Shown here: one piece after another, positions 50,571 through 58,325 of the stretch | How the letters are laid out: every line of letters starts with the position of its first letter | Position numbering within the stretch: the stretch's first letter is position 1 | Origin: JACMNW01 sp963708425 | GTDB lineage: Bacteria; Pseudomonadota; Alphaproteobacteria; Rhodobacterales; Rhodobacteraceae | Assembly: GCA_963708425.1 (NCBI GenBank) | Contig: OY970206.1 | Location: forward strand, 248,001-312,000 | DNA length: 64,000 nucleotides | Direction: 5' to 3' | Translations under genes and position numbers: made by a program | Notes under the pieces: model-generated | The model's input: the letters and a program-made list of their open reading frames with translations, nothing else | Told to the model about the DNA's origin: nothing | Databases searched by the model: none

Positions 50571-50971
50571 GCGTTCTTGTCACCGATACCGGGTTCGCGC
50601 CCGCCCCAGACGTGCATTCGGTCACCCTTGCCGATCTTGCCAGCCACACCGGCGCGGTCGATCTTGCCAACACCGATAGCCCCGGGGCCCTGGCCGATGT
50701 TCTGGCCGATCTGACCCTGATCCGCATTGCCTTCCCTGCTTTCAGCGATGGTCGCGGCTTTACCATCGCTCGCCACCTGCGCATGATGGGCTACTCCGGC
50801 ACTCTGCGCGCAACAGGCCATCTGATCGCCGATCAATATGCCATGGCGCGGCGCGTCGGCTTTGATGATGTCGAAATCCCCGACGATCTGGCAGCGCGCC
50901 AGCCCGCAGATCAATGGAAATTCCGTGCCGATTGGCGCGATAATGATTATCTGGCGAAATTGCGGGCGTGA
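50567..50971 (+). CDS. DUF934 domain-containing protein
   Basis: 134-residue soluble protein overlapping the cysH stop by four bases. LTLIRIAFPAFSDGRGFTIARHLRMMGYSGTLRATGHLIADQYAMARRVGFDDVEI is the DUF934 core, conserved beside sulfite reductase genes. An oxidoreductase-accessory function is commonly supposed; none is proved to my knowledge. The very strict operon linkage here supports a role in sulfate assimilation. Confidence 0.9.
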   Translation: MSVLVTDTGFAPAPDVHSVTLADLASHTGAVDLANTDSPGALADVLADLTLIRIAFPAFSDGRGFTIARHLRMMGYSGTLRATGHLIADQYAMARRVGFDDVEIPDDLAARQPADQWKFRADWRDNDYLAKLRA

Positions 50972-51026
50972 CTTATCTGCTGTTCAGCCCGCCGATCCTC
51001 CCCTATTCAGCAAAGACGTGATCCCA

Positions 51027-51845
51027 ATGACCGAGCTTATGCCCGTGACCGAAGCTGCCAAAATCACCCTGCCTGATGCGCAGACTGTCACGTCTGTGCA
51101 TCATTGGACTGACCGTCTGTTTTCTTTCCGCGTAACGCGCCCCGCCAGTCTGCGCTTTCGGTCGGGTGAATTCGTGATGATCGGCCTGCTGGGCGATAAC
51201 GGCAAACCCTTGCTGCGCGCCTATTCGATCGCGTCCCCGGCATGGGATGACGAGTTGGAATTCTATTCCATCAAAGTGCCCGACGGCCCGCTGACCTCGA
51301 AATTGCAGCACATCAAACCGGGCGATCAGATCATCCTGCGCCCGAAACCCGTTGGCACCTTGGTGCATGATGCCCTACTGCCCGGCAAACGGCTGTGGTT
51401 TCTGGCCACCGGCACCGGCATTGCCCCCTTTGCCAGCCTGATGCGCGAACCCGACACGTATGAGAATTACGATCAGGTCATCATGATGCACACCTGCCGT
51501 GAAGTGGCCGAGTTGGCTTATGGCCGCGAGCTGGTGGAAAGCCTGAAAGACGATCCGCTGATCGGCGATCTGGTCGGCGACAAACTGCTGTACTACCCCA
51601 CCACAACGCGCGAACCCTCGCCGTTGATGGGACGCATCACCGACAACCTGACCTCTGGCAAAGTCTTCGCCGATTTGGGGCTGGACCCGATGGACCCTGA
51701 AGAAGACCGCGCCATGGTATGCGGGTCACTGGCCTTCAACCACGATGTCAAAGCCGTGCTGGAAAAGTTCGGCCTGCGCGAAGGCGCCAATTCCGAACCG
51801 CTGGACTACGTGGTCGAGAAAGCCTTCGTCGGCGACGGAATCTGA
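51027..51845 (+). CDS. Ferredoxin--NADP+ reductase
   Basis: FAD-containing reductase that would feed electrons from NADPH through ferredoxin to the sulfite reductase. The 272-residue protein has the FAD motif RAYSIAS, the NADP-binding GTGIAPFASLMREP, and ends with a conserved VVEKAFVGDGI, typical of subclass I bacterial FNRs ending in an extended aromatic-containing tail. Start at ATG 51027; a GTG at 51018 is in frame. It is last in the sulfite reduction operon, 55 bp after DUF934. Confidence 0.93.
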   Translation: MTELMPVTEAAKITLPDAQTVTSVHHWTDRLFSFRVTRPASLRFRSGEFVMIGLLGDNGKPLLRAYSIASPAWDDELEFYSIKVPDGPLTSKLQHIKPGDQIILRPKPVGTLVHDALLPGKRLWFLATGTGIAPFASLMREPDTYENYDQVIMMHTCREVAELAYGRELVESLKDDPLIGDLVGDKLLYYPTTTREPSPLMGRITDNLTSGKVFADLGLDPMDPEEDRAMVCGSLAFNHDVKAVLEKFGLREGANSEPLDYVVEKAFVGDGI

Positions 51846-52003
51846 CGCGACAGCTTGAAATCACATGAATTGGCGCAGGTTTGCGTCAATCGCTGTGGAT
51901 TTTGTTATCACCCTTGCCGCCGCAGTTGAACAATCAGTGCCGGGGCACCGGGTGGGCAGTTTGCGACTGACCGACAGCGAGAACCGGCTTGCCACCCGCC
52001 AAA

Positions 52004-52037
52004 GAAAAAGGCCGCACCAGATGCTGGCGCGGCCCTT
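52004..52037 (-). terminator. Terminator of the Ala-rich protein gene
   Basis: On the minus strand GGGCCGCGCCAGC pairs with GCTGGTGCGGCC around a short AT loop and is followed by CTTTTTC. It lies 28 bases past the gene at 52065. The rest of the 219-bp gap 51846-52064 shows no gene. Confidence 0.7.
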
Positions 52038-52064
52038 CTTTCTTGCACCAAAGTGCAAAGACGA

Positions 52065-52481
52065 TCACAGACCGAGGGCGGTTTTGACCTGAGCAATGAC
52101 AGCCGTGATAGCAGCTGGATCAGTACCAGCAGCGGTTACAGCGGCCTTCAAGGTTGCTTTGGTAGCATCGTCAAGGGTCGACGCGTCGATCATGCCAGCA
52201 ACAGCAGTGGCATCAAAGGTGGCCGGATCAAGCGCAGGCATCGCAGCGGCAGCACCTTCAGTTGCAGCAGCTGCTTCTTCGGCAGCCGTTGCAGCAGCGG
52301 CTTCTGCTTCTGCAGCGGCAGCGGCGGCGGCTTCTTCAGCAGCTTTCGTTTCGGCTGCAGCAGCATCAGCTGCGGCTGCAGCTTCTTCAGCGGCCTGTTG
52401 GCCAGGAACATAGCTGAACTGATAATATGCAGCCGCAGCCGCCAGTACCAGGATAGCGCCAATGATCACGTTCTTGTTCAT
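52065..52481 (-). CDS. Ala/Glu-rich protein with N-terminal membrane anchor
   Basis: 138-residue protein: a single hydrophobic anchor (MNKNVIIGAILVLAAAAAYY), an Ala/Glu-rich low-complexity stretch (about 29-82) that predicts a long helix or coiled coil, and a small C-terminal helical domain (DATAVAGMIDASTLDDATKA onwards). GGGAGA precedes the ATG at 52481. It stands alone with its own terminator, divergent from infC. I do not recognise a family. The composition resembles the Ala-rich part of the OmpA-family protein at 55805, which suggests a periplasmic spacer, but homology is not claimed. Confidence 0.75.
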   Translation of the reverse strand: MNKNVIIGAILVLAAAAAYYQFSYVPGQQAAEEAAAAADAAAAETKAAEEAAAAAAAEAEAAAATAAEEAAAATEGAAAAMPALDPATFDATAVAGMIDASTLDDATKATLKAAVTAAGTDPAAITAVIAQVKTALGL

Positions 52482-52697
52482 ATCTAGTCTCCCATAACCG
52501 AGAATAAGGCTCAGTCGCCCGGCCCATATGGCAGCTTCACGCCGAAAAGAAAAGACGTACCGCCTAAAACCCAGTGAAAACGGCAATCATACGCCAAATT
52601 TGCTGGCGAATGCGGGTTGTATAGCCCCGTCTGCGCGTCTATTTTGCGCACTGATCCCGGCAACGATATGCCACCCACGACTTGAAGGAACACCACC

Positions 52698-53237
52698 ATA
52701 GCCCGCAGACCGCACAATGCCCCGCCGCAACGCGAAACCGGCCCCCGCATCAATGATCGCATTCGTTCGCCCGAGATACGCCTGATCGGCGCTGATGGGG
52801 AAAACGTTGGCGTCGTGACGCCTGCCCGCGCCATGGTGCTTGCCGAAGAAGCGGGGCTTGATCTGGTAGAAATTTCGCCAAACGCGGAACCACCGGTTTG
52901 CAAGATTATGGATTTCGGCAAATTCAAGTATGAGACGCAAAAACGCGAGGCAGAAGCCCGCAAAAAGCAGCATATCATCGAGATTAAGGAAATTAAGTTC
53001 CGCCCTGGAACTGATACCCATGATTATGACGTGAAAATGCGGTCAGTTCTGAAGTTTCTCGAAGAAGGCGATAAGGTGAAGGTTACCTTGCGTTTTCGTG
53101 GTCGCGAAATGGCGCACCAGGATTTGGGTTTGATTCTGCTGAACCGTGTCGCCGCCGATGTTGGTGACAATGGCAAGGTTGAAAGCATGCCGCGCCTTGA
53201 AGGCCGCCAAATGGTGATGATGATCGGGCCTAAATAA
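52698..53237 (+). CDS. infC: Translation initiation factor IF-3 with AUA start codon
   Basis: IF-3 keeps ribosomal subunits apart and proofreads the start codon. The full 179-residue protein begins at ATA (52698), seven bases after AAGGAA; an in-frame TGA at 52683 lies just upstream and no ATG, GTG or TTG follows until 52815, which is inside the N-terminal domain. Translation from ATA gives INDRIRSPEIRLIGADGENVG, the conserved N-domain, then the linker with KREAEARKKQ and the C-domain IKFRPGTDTHDYDVKM. Rare start codons in infC are known to allow autorepression by IF-3. Confidence 0.93.
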   Translation: MARRPHNAPPQRETGPRINDRIRSPEIRLIGADGENVGVVTPARAMVLAEEAGLDLVEISPNAEPPVCKIMDFGKFKYETQKREAEARKKQHIIEIKEIKFRPGTDTHDYDVKMRSVLKFLEEGDKVKVTLRFRGREMAHQDLGLILLNRVAADVGDNGKVESMPRLEGRQMVMMIGPK

Positions 53238-53269
53238 CGTTCACATCTACACGGCAGCGATTGATAATT

Positions 53270-53292
53270 TAGGGGCCCGTCGGGCCCCTTTT
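53270..53292 (+). terminator. Rho-independent terminator of infC
   Basis: GGGGCCC (53272-53278) / GGGCCCC (53282-53288) with a GTC loop is followed by TTTT. It lies 34 bases after the infC stop. Confidence 0.8.
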
Positions 53293-53312
53293 GCTTTGAT
53301 GCGTCGCGGCTC

Positions 53313-53345
53313 AAACAGGCTGATCAAACAAACAGGCTGATCAAA
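53313..53345 (+). repeat. 17-bp tandem duplication
   Basis: AAACAGGCTGATCAAA occurs at 53313-53328 and again at 53330-53345, separated by one C. It lies between the infC terminator and the stop of the MmcQ/YjbR gene and probably arose by slippage. Confidence 0.8.
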
Positions 53346-53352
53346 GGTGCCG

Positions 53353-53676
53353 TTACTTTTGCAACGCCTTTGGCGCCACATTGCGCCATGCCGTGAGCAA
53401 AAGGCTTTGCAACAAATCGTCTTGCGCCCGCGCACGATCAATCCGTGTCCAACCCTGATTGCCCAATCCTCCTTTGATCGGCGAAACAGCCGGTTCGGCA
53501 GCGCAAATCATCTCCTGTTGGTCGGGCGTCAGTTTCACATAGGCTGCTCCATCCGCCATGAAGCCAGCGAAAATCTTGTTGCGCACCCTAAAATCAGCCT
53601 TGCCGAAATGAGATTTCTCTTCAACATGCGGCAAGGCCATCACTAAATTTCGAAATAGGGTGTCGGGCATCACCAT
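53353..53676 (-). CDS. MmcQ/YjbR family protein
   Basis: 107-residue protein of the MmcQ/YjbR fold (double wing, often called DNA-binding). Typical elements are ALPHVEEKSHFGKADFRVRNKIFAGF, AYVKLTPDQQEMI and GWTRIDRARAQDDLLQSLL. Start taken as ATG 53676, just after the stop of the molybdopterin-binding gene; GTG 53691 and ATG 53670 are in frame alternatives. Role unknown. It is the last gene of this minus-strand run. Confidence 0.82.
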   Translation of the reverse strand: MVMPDTLFRNLVMALPHVEEKSHFGKADFRVRNKIFAGFMADGAAYVKLTPDQQEMICAAEPAVSPIKGGLGNQGWTRIDRARAQDDLLQSLLLTAWRNVAPKALQK

Positions 53677-53677
53677 A

Positions 53678-54676
53678 TCATTCTTGATCACGGGGCTGCC
53701 CGCGCACCGAAATTTCCTTCAAAAGCCCGCCCACCCCCATGGCCGCGATATCGTCATCGGTCACCTCTAGCCCGCAGGCATAACGTTCCAACACCCAATC
53801 GGCGCCGTTCAGCGCTGGTGATCTGGCACAGCCCGGTAGACCAATCACAGGACGCTCCCCAAGCGCGCCGTGAAACAACAGGTTTCCGGGATCAACGGGC
53901 ATGCCAAAGCGGCCCACCTGCCCTCCTGCATGGCGCAGCGCTTGCGGCCCCGTATCGTACATATCTGATGTCGCAGATCCGGTCAGGATCAACACCATAT
54001 CCCCAGGCAGTTTGACCAGCGCATCTGCCATCGCCCGCACATCATGCGGAGTTACGACCACAGCGGCCAAGGTCATACCCAATGCCCGCAGCCGCGCCTC
54101 AACCGCGCGTCTGCCTTTGGCGGTCAACTTGCCGTCCTGCCCCCCCGGTACTTCGGTCAACAGCAGCCCTGCGCTGCGTCGCACCACCCGCAGAACCCGG
54201 ATCGCCGCATTGGCGACCACCTCAGCAGCCCGCAGCGCTTCATCTGGCACGGCGTAGGCGATGATCTTGACCGTGCCTACCAGCGTTCCCGCCACAACCC
54301 TCGCATACGGCGGCAGAGTGGCCAATGTGATCGAGGGGTGAATTCGGTTCAACGCATGAATCGCCGCCGGATCAAGCGCCACAATCCCCGGCCCAAGCGC
54401 CTTAAGATTGACGCGGCCCGTGAACGCCTCTGTCAGAACTAGCCCCTGATCCCCCGGCACCAGCGCATGGGCAAGACGGCTGGCGGCAACATCTTCGGCC
54501 ACATCGCCGACGTCAAGGATGGCGACTGTAACCTCTGTCACGCCAGCCGCCTGCAACACGGAAATGTCGGCTTCGGTCAGCACCGCCCCCTTCCGCATTC
54601 GCGATCCCCACAGCGGCACCGAATGCGCCAGAATCGCCCCCGCAGCTTCTGCCAATGGAACCGGCCCGAACCGCAT
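53678..54676 (-). CDS. Molybdopterin-binding protein (MoCF/CinA-like domain)
   Basis: 332-residue protein with an N-terminal region resembling the lead domain of MoeA-type proteins (VPLAEAAGAILAHSVPL; RMRKGAVLTEADISVLQAAGV) and a MoCF_biosynth-type C-terminal half (VVVTPHDVRAMADALVKLPGDMVLILTGSATSDMYDTGPQAL; FGMPVDPGNLLFHGALGERPVIGLPGCARS). It probably binds molybdopterin or its nucleotide form. It shares one base with the XdhC-family stop (TGATG) and so works with it in maturing a molybdenum hydroxylase. Not a full MoeA. Confidence 0.85.
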   Translation of the reverse strand: MRFGPVPLAEAAGAILAHSVPLWGSRMRKGAVLTEADISVLQAAGVTEVTVAILDVGDVAEDVAASRLAHALVPGDQGLVLTEAFTGRVNLKALGPGIVALDPAAIHALNRIHPSITLATLPPYARVVAGTLVGTVKIIAYAVPDEALRAAEVVANAAIRVLRVVRRSAGLLLTEVPGGQDGKLTAKGRRAVEARLRALGMTLAAVVVTPHDVRAMADALVKLPGDMVLILTGSATSDMYDTGPQALRHAGGQVGRFGMPVDPGNLLFHGALGERPVIGLPGCARSPALNGADWVLERYACGLEVTDDDIAAMGVGGLLKEISVRGQPRDQE

Positions 54677-55656
54677 CAGCCGCGCCGCAAGGTCTGGGTG
54701 ATCTGGGCAAGGATCGACACCGCAATCTCCGCCGGCGATTTCGCCCCGATATCCAGCCCCACCGGCGCGTTCAGCCGGGCAATCTGCGCATCGGGCACCC
54801 CCGCCGCCCGCAACCGGTCAAGCCGCTTGGCATGCGTGCGCTTCGATCCCAGACAGCCGATGTAGAATGCAGGCGACGCCAATGCTGCAATCAAGGCCGG
54901 ATCGTCCAGCTTTGGGTCATGCGTCAGCGTCACGACGGCGCTGCGGGTATCAGGATGCAGAGCCATCATTGCCTCATCCGGCCAATCCTCGCTGATCGTT
55001 TCGCCGGGAAATCGCGCTGCCGCACCGAACGCCCCGCGTGGATCAATCAAGGTGGCGTCATAGCCGCACAGCCGCGCCATCGGCAGCAGTGCTTGCGCAA
55101 TATGCACGGCCCCCACCACGATCATCCGCAACGGCGGATTGTGAACGGCAATAAACCAACCGCTTTCCTCCATCCCCGACCGATCGGCGCGCATCCGGGT
55201 TGTGACGGCATCGGCCAAGGGGTCGGCACTGCCCGCGCCTAGGCGACGCTCCCATGTGTCGGTATTGACCAGATAGGCCACGGCGCGCCGCGCCGCTCGG
55301 GCCGCAACCAGATCGGCCAACATCGCCTCGGGTAATGCAGCCCCCACGGGCTCGACCAATACCCGAATGGTGCCGCCGCACGCCAGCCCCACGGCAAAAG
55401 CCTGATCGTCCGACACGCCAAAGGTCAGCAGCCGCGCTGTGCCGGTCGCCAGCGCATCGGCGGCCTCGCTTACCACCGCGCCCTCGACACAGCCACCGGA
55501 TACTGACCCCATGAAGGTGCCATCGCCCGCAATCGCCAGCTGACTACCAGCCTGCCGCGGTGCCGACCCCCAGGTTTCCACCACAGTCGCCAAAACGGCA
55601 CCCCGCCCAGCGCGATGCCAGTCTAGGGCTATTTCGGGAATGTCATTATCGGTCAT
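54676..55656 (-). CDS. XdhC/CoxI family molybdenum hydroxylase maturation protein
   Basis: 326-residue protein that in xanthine dehydrogenase and CO dehydrogenase systems binds the molybdenum cofactor and promotes its sulfuration and insertion. The N-terminal XdhC/CoxI domain has GSAPRQAGSQLAIAGDGTFMGSVSGGCVEG. The C-terminal Rossmann-like domain has IVVGAVHIAQALLPMARLCGYDATLIDPR and YIGCLGSKRTHAKRLDRL. The start is ATG 55656 with GAGG upstream; a longer in-frame start has no conserved sequence. A terminator separates it from the OmpA-family gene upstream, so it needs its own promoter in 55657-55753. Confidence 0.92.
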   Translation of the reverse strand: MTDNDIPEIALDWHRAGRGAVLATVVETWGSAPRQAGSQLAIAGDGTFMGSVSGGCVEGAVVSEAADALATGTARLLTFGVSDDQAFAVGLACGGTIRVLVEPVGAALPEAMLADLVAARAARRAVAYLVNTDTWERRLGAGSADPLADAVTTRMRADRSGMEESGWFIAVHNPPLRMIVVGAVHIAQALLPMARLCGYDATLIDPRGAFGAAARFPGETISEDWPDEAMMALHPDTRSAVVTLTHDPKLDDPALIAALASPAFYIGCLGSKRTHAKRLDRLRAAGVPDAQIARLNAPVGLDIGAKSPAEIAVSILAQITQTLRRG

Positions 55657-55753
55657 TGTCGCCTCGCCCAGCCTCACGGCCAATTTGCATGCCAACACCG
55701 CCATTTGACACCAAAGCAAACATCGGGGGAAGGCCAGTTGTGTAACCCCAAGC

Positions 55754-55780
55754 AAAAGGGCCCCACGATGGGGGCCCTTT
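55754..55780 (-). terminator. Terminator of the OmpA-family gene
   Basis: AAAGGGCCCC (55755-55764) pairs with GGGGCCCTTT (55771-55780). Read on the minus strand, the stem ends in TTTT, 25 bases past the stop. Confidence 0.75.
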
Positions 55781-55804
55781 CACAAGTTCACATATGACTT
55801 CGGC

Positions 55805-58171
55805 TTACCTCAACGCGGCCTGACGCAGCAGCGGCGTGATAACCCGCACCGCCACACGGCGATTGCGCTTTTCGTTCGCCAGCGTGTCGATACGCAACTC
55901 TGTTTCACCGTAGCCTTGGATCACCATGTTTTCCGGCGGAACGTCGAAATACTCGGCCAGCGCCAACGCCACTGACTCCGCACGCCGATCTGACAGGGCA
56001 AGGTTCATCGCCGCAGCCCCCGTCGCATCGGTGTGACCTTCGATCAGGAACATCTCGCGCGGGTTCTTATCGAGCATCCTCTGCATCAATGCACCCAGAT
56101 CTGCTAGGTCATCAGTCTCTGACGCCCGGATCGCCGAAGATCCGCTGTCAAAGGTAATGGCATCAACGTCAATCGTTGCCGCCAACGCCCGCACTTCGGG
56201 AATTTCGCGGATCTGACGCAGACTAAACTTGCGCCCAACCCGAGCAACTTCCTCGGCAGCCATCGCGACCTGAAGTTCCGCATCCTCATCTTGCGACGAG
56301 ATCACGACGCGCGATGCCCGTGGTCTTGGCAGATCACGAATAACCACGACTTCTTCGGGCTCCAGATCGTCGATCAGAACCAACTCCCGGCCCAGATCAT
56401 CGTATTGCGCCCGACGCAGCACCCGGCCCGACGCATCCCGAATGGTCACAACCTGCGTGCCATCTGTGCGTTGAACAATCGTGCGGGTCGACCCGTCACG
56501 GTAGGTTTCCGTGCGCACGTTCGATCCAGGACGACGAATGATCGTGTCATCGTCCTTGTACACCTGATAAGTGCCATCGGGGTTCAGCACGACCACGCGG
56601 TCACCCGTGTTGGAAACCACCCGGCGATCTTCTTGCTTGTTGTTGGCGTCCTTGATGATCGCGCCAACCACCAAAGCGCCCAGCGCCACAAGACCAACCT
56701 TTTCAAGATCGGAAAGGCGGTTCTTTCTTGTGCCACCGTCCAACGCCACTGGTGCCGCAGCAAATTCCTGGATCGAGCTGCGCTGCGTTTCTTCAGTCAG
56801 AACTTCCGTAACCGTCGCAACAGCATTTTCTGACGGCGCCTGATCAGCAGGCGTTTCGCCTTCCGCCAGCGGAGTCTCCAACAAGGTTTCAGCAGCGCCC
56901 AAACCAACAGGGTCGATCGCCGTAGGTTCAACCAGCAGATTGGTCAGATTTTCGACTTCGGTTTCGGTTGGAACCGGGGCTTCGACTGGTTCGGTCACAG
57001 CCGCGGATTCCGGCTCTGCGGTTTTCAACCCGGCGGCCGGATCAACCAGCTCGCCTGCGGCATCAACTTTCAGTTCGGCCTCGGCAGCAGCAAGCGCCGC
57101 AGCATCGGCTTCGGCCTTCGCAGCCAACTCTTCCGGCGTCAATTCAACCGGTACGTCAGCGGCTTCAACTGCTGGTTCTTCAGCAGTGGCCTCCTCTTCT
57201 ACAGCCTCATCAGTCGCAGGTTCCGCAGGTGCCACTTCCTCAGTAGCAGCAGCATCCGGCGCGGTTTCAGCAGCCTTGGCGGCTTCTTCAGCAGCAGCGG
57301 CTGCAGCGGCGGCCGCTTCGGCCTCTGCTTGTGCCGCAGCATCGGCAGCGGCTTTTTCAGCGGCAGCAGCGGCGTCAGCCTCAGCCTGTGCAGCGGCGGC
57401 GGCGGCAGCGTCGGCTTCAACTTGAGCAGCTGCAGCAGCAGCGGCTTCTGCTTCGGCGGCAGCAGCAGCTTCGGCCTCGGCGGCTGCGGCAGCGTCGGCT
57501 TCGGCCTTTGCAGCAGCGTCAGCATCCGGGTCCACAGCAGTTTCACCTTCGGCAGCAGCGGCAGCGGCGGCATCAGCCTCCGCTTGTGCAGCAGCGGCAG
57601 CGGCAGCGTCTGCTTCGGCCTGTGCGGCGGCGGCAGCCTCAGCTTCGACTGCAGCAGCGGCGTCCGCTTCGGCCTGCGCTGCAACAGCAGCCTCAGCTTC
57701 GGCAGCGGCGGCGGCTTCTGCGTCGGCGGCAGCAGCGGCGTCCGCTTCGGCCTGAGCAGCGGCAGCAGCTTCAGCTTCGGCAGCGGCAGCGGCGTCTGCG
57801 GCAGCAGCAGCGTCCACTTCAGCTTGCGCAGCGGCAGCTTTGTCTGCTTCAGCCTGCGCTGCAGCGGCGGCGTCAGCCTCCGCCTGTGCGGCGGCGGCGG
57901 CCTCAGCTTCAACGGCGGCGGCGGCCGCAGCTTCAGCGGCGGCCGCTTCGGCAGCAGCAGCCGCCGTGGCGGCAGTTATGGCGTCGTCAATGGCCTTGGC
58001 CTCTTCGACAAAATCTTCGGGAACACAGGCTGCTTCCGCAGTCGGTTCACACAGCACCGTGCCATCAGACGCCACCACTTGGCCATCCTCGGTCAGCACT
58101 TGTGCAAACAGCGGATAGGGTTGCGATAGTGCCATCGATAGTGCGGTTGTGCATGTAAGAAGCCGTCTCAT
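55805..58171 (-). CDS. Large Ala-rich OmpA-family outer membrane/peptidoglycan-binding protein
   Basis: 788-residue exported protein. Signal peptide 1-24 (ends YPLFAQ). About residues 55-315 are a low-complexity array of Ala with regularly placed Glu, Asp, Gln, predicted as very long helix or coiled coil. A Pro/Val/Glu-rich spacer follows, then a hydrophobic span (VGLVALGALVVGAIIKD) near 508 and a basic, YD-like strand region (about 530-610). The C-terminal OmpA domain (about 670-780) has FDSGSSAIRASETDDLADLG, IEGHTDATGAAAMNLALSDRRAESV and the peptidoglycan-binding NRRVAVRV. AAAGGA precedes ATG 58171. The array makes spurious open frames on the other strand. It probably tethers the envelope; its place among molybdenum accessory genes looks incidental. 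Confidence 0.88.
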   Translation of the reverse strand: MRRLLTCTTALSMALSQPYPLFAQVLTEDGQVVASDGTVLCEPTAEAACVPEDFVEEAKAIDDAITAATAAAAAEAAAAEAAAAAAVEAEAAAAAQAEADAAAAAQAEADKAAAAQAEVDAAAAADAAAAAEAEAAAAAQAEADAAAAADAEAAAAAEAEAAVAAQAEADAAAAVEAEAAAAAQAEADAAAAAAAQAEADAAAAAAAEGETAVDPDADAAAKAEADAAAAAEAEAAAAAEAEAAAAAAAQVEADAAAAAAAQAEADAAAAAEKAAADAAAQAEAEAAAAAAAAAEEAAKAAETAPDAAATEEVAPAEPATDEAVEEEATAEEPAVEAADVPVELTPEELAAKAEADAAALAAAEAELKVDAAGELVDPAAGLKTAEPESAAVTEPVEAPVPTETEVENLTNLLVEPTAIDPVGLGAAETLLETPLAEGETPADQAPSENAVATVTEVLTEETQRSSIQEFAAAPVALDGGTRKNRLSDLEKVGLVALGALVVGAIIKDANNKQEDRRVVSNTGDRVVVLNPDGTYQVYKDDDTIIRRPGSNVRTETYRDGSTRTIVQRTDGTQVVTIRDASGRVLRRAQYDDLGRELVLIDDLEPEEVVVIRDLPRPRASRVVISSQDEDAELQVAMAAEEVARVGRKFSLRQIREIPEVRALAATIDVDAITFDSGSSAIRASETDDLADLGALMQRMLDKNPREMFLIEGHTDATGAAAMNLALSDRRAESVALALAEYFDVPPENMVIQGYGETELRIDTLANEKRNRRVAVRVITPLLRQAALR

Positions 58172-58325
58172 GGATAGTCCTTTCAAGTCAGTCATTCGGT
58201 GTCAGCGATGCCCGTCCGCCAGTCTTGGAAAACATGGGCTGCAGCACTTACCTAAACAAAACAGGGTTTCATTCTGATATGCGATATCAAGCAGTGGCGT
58301 TCCTATAACATCGGCAACATCCGGC

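Noticed and set aside
53313..53345. Start of a CRISPR or other repeat array
   Set aside because: Only two copies with a one-base spacer; simple tandem duplication.
57329..58158. Long open frames on the + strand rich in Ser/Gly/Cys or Gln/Arg opposite the OmpA-family gene
   Set aside because: They are the other reading frames of a GCN-rich repeat array. They lack ribosome sites and conserved sequence, and the minus-strand frame has signal peptide, OmpA domain and terminator.
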